Shown here piece by piece: positions 43,508 to 50,004 of a stretch of DNA of 50,004 bases. Origin of the DNA: an uncultured Flavobacteriales bacterium (GTDB lineage: Bacteria; Bacteroidota; Bacteroidia; Flavobacteriales_D; Sanyastnellaceae); the NCBI GenBank assembly GCA_937881575.1, contig CALGEI010000156.1:1-50004 (forward strand). Direction: 5' to 3'. The translations under genes were made by a program, and so were the position numbers. The notes under the pieces are model-generated. The model was not told where the DNA came from and did no database searches. It saw only the letters and a list, made by a program, of their open reading frames with translations. Position 1 is the first letter of the stretch; every line of letters starts with the position of its first letter.

Positions 43508-45712
43508 CTAGTCAGCCAAAAGGCGAAGCTCAGTTCTGCGATTTTGCTGGTGCAACTCCTCTGCACATGGAACACAATTACTGATTTGCAGCGAAGCACA
43601 ACCACAGGTGTTCAAGTCAGAACACGCATTGAGAAGACGCTCCTCTCCATATCCTTTCGCTACGACTTTATTTGCGGCGATTCCCTGACTGACGATATAC
43701 CGAACACAAAAATCCGCTCTTGCCTGAGACAATTGCAAATTAGAAACATCATCACTCCGACAATCTGTGTGGGACGATAACTCCACCCGAATATCCGGAC
43801 GTTCTTTTAGATACAGCACCAACTTATCCAATTCCAACTTGCTCAAGGCCCTCAAATCTGCACTGCCCAAATCGTACAAAATCAGATCCAAGTCAATTCG
43901 ATTATCGGCATCCTCTTCAAGCGTCAAGTGAATTGTATCGGAAATGGAGGTGAGGCATTCTGGCGAAGGCGGAATAAAATGATGTATTCGCGGTGCGTAG
44001 TTGATCAAAGTGACCTGGACCTGAACAAAATCTTCTGCTTGCGAAGGAGCGTTCCACTCAAAATCCCCAAAATCATCTGTTAGTCGCTGTTGACGAGCAC
44101 CTCCTGCGTCCTCAAAATCCAAAAGGACATTGGACATTGCCACCCCCTGCTCATCTAGCACGTGAATGCGGTTTTGCTTTGACGCGAAGTCCATCTCCAT
44201 CTCTACTTCCAACTCTCCTGCAGGAATGATGAAGCGAGCGCTTGGAGCAGCCACCATGCCAGGGAAGGGCAACGTTGTTACTTCATACTCTTGTCCGATG
44301 ACGCCAAGCGCCCGAAGCTCCCCTCTTTCATCAGCCTGAATTGTCTTGGACATGCCCGATTCCATGTGCTCGACCAATACTGAGGCGCCCGGCACAACGG
44401 ACCCATCGCACGCCAGCATCCGAACATTCAGAACACCCGACAGAGGACTTCCTTCAACCCGGTAGATCGCATCTCGTGAATTGATTCGATTGGAGCTCAA
44501 CCAACCCGCTCCACTTTCCTCATCAATCTGAAAAGCGAAATCATCTGCAAACGAATTGATGGGAGCACCAAAGCGTTCCATCGCAGACGCTCCGATGGCG
44601 CCATAGAACACATCCAATCCTCCCGCACCACCCCATCCATCCGAGGCGAAAAACAACGTTCCCACCTCACTGACAAAAGGAAAAACTTCATTGCCGGATG
44701 AATTGATCGAAGCCCCTAAATTTTCGGGAATACTCCACTCGTCATCCTCCCAAATGCACCGGTACAAATCCATGCCACCGAATCCACCGGGACGATCGGA
44801 TGCAAAGATGAGATCCTCATTGGAGTCGAAGGTGCCATGTCCGCAGGAATGTGTCGACGCATTCCACGGGAAAGGCTGAGCCGGCTCCCAGCCAGCTGGT
44901 TTCTTCCAGAAAAACTCCAATTGCAGATGGGCCGTTGCGTCTTGTTGAGTTGAGTCCAAAACACGCTGACTGCGGGTTAATACGGCGAAGTCTTGATTTC
45001 CATCAAAAGATACCGGGCCATCGTGCGCACGTGAACGCCCCAGTTCCAAAAACAAATCCCTCCCCTTCACCTCGTCAATCCAACTATACTTCGGCTCGGG
45101 TTGGCTCACATTGGGAATGAAAGACAGTTGTGCAAAGGGCCGGCCGTTGATTCCATCACGCACAGGCGCCAAGCCCGGTTCCACGCCGGTTGTCATGAAT
45201 ACCAAACCACCTTGATAAGGCGTGGAAGCGAATTCTTCGCGAAGAACATGCGGTCGAAATGGCACCACGGTAAAGGCCAAAGTATCGTCCCGTTGCACAG
45301 CAATCTGAATCTCATTCGCAGCACTCAGAACGAGCGCTTCACTTCCAGGAAATCGAGTCATTCCTTTAGAAAGGGCAGCCGGAATGCTGTCTTCGAGCCC
45401 AGCATACTGCATCAGCCTGATCGCACGAACAAAATCTTCGGGTACAGCAGCTTCCATTTGAAGCAGCAGGAAACTCCAATCCAACGCCTCTTTCTGAAGC
45501 CCTGCCTTTTGCGCAGACATCACTGTATTCTGTAGATATCGCACACGCGCTTCATCAGCGATGGATGAAGTCAGAGACAAGTCGCGCCAATATTCAAAGG
45601 CCTCAGCAAATTGCTGTGATTGCATCAATCGCTCCGCCCGAACCTCACGATTCAACTGGCAGAAACTCGAACTTCCACAACAAATCAAAAGCGCAAAAAT
45701 CAAGTACCTCAT
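43508..45712 (-). CDS. PorE/SprE-like OmpA-family protein with PD40 repeats
   Basis: 734 residues with a signal peptide (LIFALLICCGSSSFCQ). Residues ~20-150 resemble TPR helices; ~180-430 hold PD40-type beta-propeller strands (NEDLIFASDRPGGFGGMDLY, GTLFFASDGWGGAGGLDVFY); ~445-620 are carboxypeptidase-regulatory-like domains; ~620-734 are an OmpA C-terminal domain (VELSSHTDCRSDDVSNLQLS, KVVAKGYGEERL) that binds peptidoglycan. This order is that of PorE, an anchor part of the type IX secretion/gliding machinery. It starts 2 bp after the PorP/SprF stop and is the last gene of a three-gene operon. Confidence 0.93.
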   Translation of the reverse strand: MRYLIFALLICCGSSSFCQLNREVRAERLMQSQQFAEAFEYWRDLSLTSSIADEARVRYLQNTVMSAQKAGLQKEALDWSFLLLQMEAAVPEDFVRAIRLMQYAGLEDSIPAALSKGMTRFPGSEALVLSAANEIQIAVQRDDTLAFTVVPFRPHVLREEFASTPYQGGLVFMTTGVEPGLAPVRDGINGRPFAQLSFIPNVSQPEPKYSWIDEVKGRDLFLELGRSRAHDGPVSFDGNQDFAVLTRSQRVLDSTQQDATAHLQLEFFWKKPAGWEPAQPFPWNASTHSCGHGTFDSNEDLIFASDRPGGFGGMDLYRCIWEDDEWSIPENLGASINSSGNEVFPFVSEVGTLFFASDGWGGAGGLDVFYGAIGASAMERFGAPINSFADDFAFQIDEESGAGWLSSNRINSRDAIYRVEGSPLSGVLNVRMLACDGSVVPGASVLVEHMESGMSKTIQADERGELRALGVIGQEYEVTTLPFPGMVAAPSARFIIPAGELEVEMEMDFASKQNRIHVLDEQGVAMSNVLLDFEDAGGARQQRLTDDFGDFEWNAPSQAEDFVQVQVTLINYAPRIHHFIPPSPECLTSISDTIHLTLEEDADNRIDLDLILYDLGSADLRALSKLELDKLVLYLKERPDIRVELSSHTDCRSDDVSNLQLSQARADFCVRYIVSQGIAANKVVAKGYGEERLLNACSDLNTCGCASLQISNCVPCAEELHQQNRRTELRLLAD

Positions 45713-45714
45713 GA

Positions 45715-46626
45715 TCAGAAATATCGAGGGCTTTTAAAGGCAATGGGTTTTTGGCCATAGTCCCAAGCAATGCCAATCTCATGCGAGCCAAAGGATCGAC
45801 TCATCAAACCATTCAGGGGGAAGTCCACTGCATAATGAAACCTCCATCCCTCTTTGAATCGATAAGAAGCCTGCCAGCCCATCCCTTCATTGAATCGATA
45901 CATCGCCCCCGCTGAAATCACATCGTAAAACCAACATTCCACATTCAAGTCCATGGAATTCGGTGCGTCAGCAACGGACCGAAACAATCCCACAGCCCGA
46001 ATATCAATGAAGGAATTGAGCGGACGAATGTACCCCGCAGTCACATACTGGTGCCTCAACGTCCGACCCATTGGCGCTACATCACCTAAATCATGCTCCA
46101 TCAACTGCGGCAGCGAGTATCCAGCAAACCATGCCTCTGCATGCACAAGAATCCCAAAGGAAGCATTGAATCGCGTCGCGGCGTATGGAGCGATCATGAG
46201 GGCGTCACCCGGGTCTGATGTGAACAAATCCTGAAAATCATACCCTTCAGAATGGAGCCCCAAGCCGAGGCCTATTGACCCGTGAATGTTGGAGCCCATC
46301 GTCGGCAAATGATACGCTCCGTGCAGCATGATTTCGCGCTGATTCCGCGCTCCACTTTCATCATTGAGCACCGTCAATCCTCCTCCCATTCGGCTTCTAA
46401 GCAAAGGAGAATGCACAGAAAACAACTGTGTTCGAGGCGCCCCATCCCATCCCGTCCATTGCATCCGAGTAATCGCTGTCGCTCGCAACGTTCCATCAAG
46501 CCCAGCATGAGCGGAATTGAATTGAATGGGATTTCTCAAATACAGGGAAACGTGGGCATCCTGCTGGCTCCATATGTTGCCATGCATCAAGCACATGGCT
46601 CCGATCAGGATTAAAGCTTGCTTCAC
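45715..46626 (-). CDS. PorP/SprF-family type IX secretion outer-membrane protein
   Basis: 303 residues with a signal peptide. The start of the mature part, HVSLYLRNPIQFNSAHAGLD, and RMQWTGWDGAPRTQLFSVHS are hallmarks of PorP/SprF proteins (usual: ...YMFNP...NPAYAG...RQQW.G..GAP.T). The rest is a 14-strand-like barrel. Such proteins help export or attach a specific partner adhesin. Its gene overlaps the upstream adhesin stop by 4 bp and is followed by the PorE-like gene after 2 bp. Confidence 0.95.
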   Translation of the reverse strand: MKQALILIGAMCLMHGNIWSQQDAHVSLYLRNPIQFNSAHAGLDGTLRATAITRMQWTGWDGAPRTQLFSVHSPLLRSRMGGGLTVLNDESGARNQREIMLHGAYHLPTMGSNIHGSIGLGLGLHSEGYDFQDLFTSDPGDALMIAPYAATRFNASFGILVHAEAWFAGYSLPQLMEHDLGDVAPMGRTLRHQYVTAGYIRPLNSFIDIRAVGLFRSVADAPNSMDLNVECWFYDVISAGAMYRFNEGMGWQASYRFKEGWRFHYAVDFPLNGLMSRSFGSHEIGIAWDYGQKPIAFKSPRYF

Positions 46627-49600
46627 CTTGCTTCGTTTTGAATTTCGATGAAACCGCGAAACATATCAGGCTGCTTCAATCCTGTTTCGAAGAGATAATA
46701 ATACGTTGCCGAAGGCAAGGGAGCTCCATTGCCACCAGCCGCTTCCCACGTGCCTTTCCAATCATTCAAATACGGACTGGCCTCAAAAACCAAGCTGCCC
46801 CACCGATTGAAAATCTGGACCCGATGATTCGGATAAGGATACAAATCGCCTAAATACCAGGCATCATTAAAACCATCTTCGTTGGGCGTGATCAATTGAT
46901 TCACTTGAACAGGGATTTCATCCAAACACTCCAATTCCAGTGCCGTGTCAAGAGTGCAACCCAGACCATCCACAATGGCTATGGGATAGCTTCCCGATGC
47001 AATCCCACCGAAATACACGCTATTGCCACCGCCCCAATTGTAATCGAGGACACCATCTCCTCCTTGTGCGAACACCTCTAAAAACCCATTGGACATGCCG
47101 CAAATCGCCGGACCAAAGTCTACCAGTTCCAATGACAACTTTGGCGTCTCCACCAACTCCACCGTCGTCGAATCGATGCAATTCGATGCATTGGTCACAA
47201 CAACAGCATACAATCCGGCTCCAATATCTTCTGCTGAAGCCCCAGCACTCACAGGAGGACTCCACTCGAACAATGCTTCGACATCTCCGGTTAACTGCAG
47301 TGCAATCGCGCCATTTTCATCTCCATTGCATTGCAAAGAATCCACCAAAACCTCGGTAATTTCTAATGCTGTAGGGTCCAATACTTCCACTTCGAAAGTG
47401 GCTTCACACCCTGAAAGGTCATCCACAAATAGGACTTCATACACACCAGCGCTTTCCACTTCTACCCAGTTGTCGCTCGCTTGAATCACTTCAGGGCCGG
47501 ACCATTCGAACGCACCAGACCCCAGCATCGACAAACCTTCAATCATCGCCAAGCCCGTTTGGCAATCGAGCCCTCCATTGGGTCCAACATTGAACTCAAC
47601 AAGTGGCGCTGGATGAATGACCACATCAAATGAAGTGAATTCTACAGGACAGCTATCAAGAGATGCGAACACCTCTATGCTGCCATAGAAGGGCTGGTCT
47701 GAAGGATTGACCGCCGTCCAATTGGTCAACATTCCCTGTCCAGAATCTGACAATCCCCACGCTGAATTATCATTGGACCATCCGTATTCAATTCCTTCTA
47801 TGCCTAAGTCATAATCCGCTAAAGAGACTTCAACTCCATGGCACCCTATGACATCATCTAAATCGGGTAACACGAACGAAGGCAGCACGTCTATTGTCAA
47901 AAATGCAGTGTCCGCAGCACATTCCGAGCCGGAAGTGGTCAGGAGGTAAACAATTGAATCAGTGCCCAACGAGGCATTGAATACCGCATGAACAATGGAA
48001 TCTCCCGCTCCCGATGTCGGACCTGAGATCACATCATCAAATTGGGGCAACCAATGGACCAAAGCACTATCAACCGCTGTCCCCACAGCGATGTCGACCA
48101 GGGCTCCCGAACAATATGGATTGCTGGGAGCACTCCATTGGATCACTGGCAGAGGGGCAACGGCCACTCCAAATGACATCGTATCGCGGCATGCATAGAG
48201 TTCCGCGACGACATACATTGTTGCTTGTGCCAGGATGCTGGTGTCATTGATCGCGATCCAGTCCATGAGTTGTCCTTGCCCTCCCTGGCCCACTCCCACT
48301 TCATCGCCTTCCAAAAACCACTCATAGACCATATCCTCGAATGGCAAACTGAAATCGGGCACTGGGATGTTTTCCCCAGGACAGCCCAGAATATCCAGTT
48401 GAGACAAAAGTTCAAAGACGGGGACCACTTCGGCATACCACAACAAAGGGGAAGCAGGACAGCTATGCTCTGGCGTACTGACGGAAACCAAAATACTGTC
48501 CAATTCACTCGACGTATTGACCAGCGTATCCATCAGCCAAACCGACCCCGTTCCCGACCCTGGCTGACCACTCGATATAAACGGATGTTCAGTAAACTGC
48601 CATTGCAATTCAGCGTTCTCTACGGTTGAATTGAACCCAATGTCCAGTCCTGCACCAGAACAAACTGGCACTCCACCTCCAACGACGGACAACATGGGTT
48701 GCGGATCAACAGCCACTTCAACGTCGGTCACCTCAATGCATCCATACAGCTCCGCCTCCAAGATAACCTGAGCGATACCGACCTCATTCGTTGTGTTTTC
48801 CGCCGTGAAACTGCTCAAATATCCATCGCCAGAATCGGGCAATCCAACGGCCCCACCATTGACTTGCCAGCTGTACACGATGTCATCGAGCGGAATGGAG
48901 TAATCCTCCAGCAACACCTCTTCACCTGGGCAGACCTGAATCGAATCCATCGACGGTAAATCAAAGTCAGGCGCCACGGCGACATCGAAATACAATGTAT
49001 CAGCGGGACACAGGGAGTTGGGTGTTGTAAACACATACTGAAGCGATTCTACGCCTTCAGTCGGGTTGAATAATGCGCTATAAATGACCGGACCGTTACC
49101 CGACGTTCCACCACTCACAACTGACGACTCGTCTACCGTCCACTCCACATCAACATCATGTACCGTGGTATTGACCAATGCAAAAAACTGCTCCCCAAAA
49201 CACAACGTATCTGAAACTGACGCTGGACCTAAATAAACTTCAATTTCTGGAAGCACCTCAATTGAAAACTCAAGATTTTCGGGCAAACAGCCCAACGTCA
49301 ATGAAACGTCTATTGACTTGCTTGAAATCGTCGTGTTCGTGAGCGCCCATGTCGGTAACGTGAAGGGAGACAGTCCAAATCCAGCGACGACATCAATCCC
49401 TGAAACGCCATTGGGAACCGTGACCGACCAATAAATCGTATCGCCAGGAAACACAGACTCAATGGTGACCTCAAGCGTTGAATCTCCGTTGCAAACGGTT
49501 TGATTTTCCGGCTGTATTAATCCGGGAAATTCAGAAAGAACCGAGCCATTGTCCGCTGAGCCCTCCAGGTTTTCCAAGATTGTACGATATCCAGTCCTTG

Positions 49601-49856
49601 CTTCGCTCATTCCGTCAACCTCCAAGTGACCGGAAACGGGGACTGCTAAAAAACAGAAATCCACGAGAACAAACCGCGGCTCATTTGCAGCATCTCCGGG
49701 CGAGCTAATAGCCTCACAACGCGTCGGCACCGCACTCGCGGCGGATGCGGTCATGACGCCCACAAGGAGAAACCACAAGGAGAAAGGAAAACAATTGAAA
49801 TTCAACGTGTTCAGAATGTGTCTGTTCGTCGCAAAGGAACAAAAGATTCTATTCAC
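46623..49856 (-). CDS. Large surface adhesin with SprB-like repeats and T9SS type B sorting domain
   Basis: 1077 residues with a GTG start at 49856; a nearby in-frame start is possible since the signal (FPFSLWFLLVGVMTASAASA) begins ~25 residues in. Three ~180-residue modules of PKD/Ig-like type cover residues ~210-755, then two SprB-like repeats (LQCNGDENGAIALQLTGDVE, GSYPIAIVDGLGCTLDTA). It ends in a gliding-motility C-terminal domain (ITPNEDGFNDAWYLGDLYPY, IFNRWGSLVFEASPY). The type B domain indicates export by T9SS. The adjacent PorP/SprF gene is its likely dedicated partner. Confidence 0.93.
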   Translation of the reverse strand: MNRIFCSFATNRHILNTLNFNCFPFSLWFLLVGVMTASAASAVPTRCEAISSPGDAANEPRFVLVDFCFLAVPVSGHLEVDGMSEARTGYRTILENLEGSADNGSVLSEFPGLIQPENQTVCNGDSTLEVTIESVFPGDTIYWSVTVPNGVSGIDVVAGFGLSPFTLPTWALTNTTISSKSIDVSLTLGCLPENLEFSIEVLPEIEVYLGPASVSDTLCFGEQFFALVNTTVHDVDVEWTVDESSVVSGGTSGNGPVIYSALFNPTEGVESLQYVFTTPNSLCPADTLYFDVAVAPDFDLPSMDSIQVCPGEEVLLEDYSIPLDDIVYSWQVNGGAVGLPDSGDGYLSSFTAENTTNEVGIAQVILEAELYGCIEVTDVEVAVDPQPMLSVVGGGVPVCSGAGLDIGFNSTVENAELQWQFTEHPFISSGQPGSGTGSVWLMDTLVNTSSELDSILVSVSTPEHSCPASPLLWYAEVVPVFELLSQLDILGCPGENIPVPDFSLPFEDMVYEWFLEGDEVGVGQGGQGQLMDWIAINDTSILAQATMYVVAELYACRDTMSFGVAVAPLPVIQWSAPSNPYCSGALVDIAVGTAVDSALVHWLPQFDDVISGPTSGAGDSIVHAVFNASLGTDSIVYLLTTSGSECAADTAFLTIDVLPSFVLPDLDDVIGCHGVEVSLADYDLGIEGIEYGWSNDNSAWGLSDSGQGMLTNWTAVNPSDQPFYGSIEVFASLDSCPVEFTSFDVVIHPAPLVEFNVGPNGGLDCQTGLAMIEGLSMLGSGAFEWSGPEVIQASDNWVEVESAGVYEVLFVDDLSGCEATFEVEVLDPTALEITEVLVDSLQCNGDENGAIALQLTGDVEALFEWSPPVSAGASAEDIGAGLYAVVVTNASNCIDSTTVELVETPKLSLELVDFGPAICGMSNGFLEVFAQGGDGVLDYNWGGGNSVYFGGIASGSYPIAIVDGLGCTLDTALELECLDEIPVQVNQLITPNEDGFNDAWYLGDLYPYPNHRVQIFNRWGSLVFEASPYLNDWKGTWEAAGGNGAPLPSATYYYLFETGLKQPDMFRGFIEIQNEAR
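47600..49230 (-). repeat. Three ~180-aa tandem modules in the adhesin
   Basis: Each module pairs a first part ending in T-T-P/S-x-x-x-C-x-A-D/S with a second part starting CPGE or CHG and holding a SGxGxLxxW/SxxA-type motif (GDGYLSSFTAENT, GQGQLMDWIAIND, GQGMLTNWTAVNP). Confidence 0.8.
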
Positions 49857-49912
49857 ATTACTCGAATACTCGAGGCACGTTCCATTGCACTACAAAAAAA
49901 CGACCAAAGCCC

Positions 49913-50004
49913 ATGATCGTGTTGTCATTGGTTGCGGCCTGGTTTGTGTTCATCGTCCTCGATTCCCTGGACATCGCCTTTGAGGTTCGGGACGCATGGG
50001 TCAC
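49913..50004 (+). CDS. Start of a divergent gene (cut by window edge)
   Basis: From ATG 49913 thirty open codons reach the right edge. The predicted beginning (MIVLSLVAAWFVFIVLDSL) is a clear hydrophobic signal or membrane segment. It is divergent from the adhesin operon with a 56-bp spacer. Too little is seen to name it. Confidence 0.45.
   Translation, partial: MIVLSLVAAWFVFIVLDSLDIAFEVRDAWV

Noticed and set aside
49861-49874. CTCGAATACTCGAG palindrome upstream of the adhesin
   Set aside because: Arms are only 5 bp and no second copy was noticed; not enough to call an operator.
1-50004. tRNA, rRNA, CRISPR, insertion sequence or phage genes
   Set aside because: None seen: no cloverleaf in the intergenic stretches, no spaced direct repeats outside coding repeats, no transposase or integrase motifs.

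Overview
The window comes from a Bacteroidota genome, most likely a marine, Flavobacteriales-like member. The evidence is a short RpoD-type sigma factor, promoters of the Bacteroidota form TTG-N19/20-TAnnTTTG, a PorP/SprF protein with a PorE-like OmpA partner, two secreted proteins ending in gliding-motility (type B, T9SS) sorting domains, a TamL-type lipoprotein BamA homologue, and DUF5777/YceI/choice-of-anchor-L families. The genus cannot be told from the sequence alone. Gene packing is tight: about 36 protein genes, several tail-to-tail overlaps, one divergent pair whose start codons overlap, and one unassigned stretch over 300 bp. I see no rRNA, tRNA, CRISPR array, insertion sequence or phage genes.

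Layout. 1-4.3 kb (minus): a beta-helix lipoprotein followed by a partial ABCG-like half-transporter with a long N-terminal extension. 4.5-9.2 kb (minus): core genes rpoD, pnp, rpsO and accD, with clear terminators after rpoD and rpsO. 9.2-13.4 kb: tamL-like outer-membrane gene, divergent SpoU/TrmH RNA methyltransferase, and an acyltransferase. 13.5-15.1 kb: DEAD-box helicase and a small zinc-ribbon protein. 15.2-19.3 kb: purine nucleoside phosphorylase, 3-hydroxyacyl-CoA dehydrogenase, NlpC/P60 hydrolase and thiolase. 19.75-21.5 kb: an RluA-like protein with an altered catalytic motif, and YebC. 21.6-24.3 kb (plus): a cytochrome c lipoprotein, YceI and DUF5777 in one run, then a beta-barrel protein. 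24.3-31.3 kb: flavodoxin-fold oxidoreductase, a repeat-rich T9SS cargo protein, glutathione peroxidase and an M14 peptidase. 31.3-38 kb: WYL regulator, outer-membrane/lipoprotein pair, DUF1801, M15 peptidase and DUF3825. 38-49.9 kb (minus): a CsgG-FISUMP fusion, a giant choice-of-anchor-L protein, and an adhesin - PorP/SprF - PorE-like operon. A divergent gene starts at the right edge.

How the genes work together. rpoD, pnp, rpsO, YebC, the helicase and the RNA modifiers are housekeeping transcription, RNA and translation functions. accD, the acyltransferase, thiolase and 3-hydroxyacyl-CoA dehydrogenase belong to acyl-CoA and lipid metabolism. The right third is a cell-surface region: T9SS cargo, its PorP/SprF outer-membrane partner and a peptidoglycan-binding OmpA protein. 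The most interesting candidates are: (i) the cytochrome-YceI-DUF5777 operon as a possible envelope electron-transfer module; (ii) seven tandem four-cysteine repeats in the 24.8-28.0 kb surface protein; (iii) a recurring -7 element placed exactly 4 nt before ATG, suggesting leaderless mRNAs; (iv) the CsgG-FISUMP fusion; (v) a dockerin-like tail where a sorting domain would be expected; and (vi) the RluA-like protein with Glu at the catalytic Asp position.
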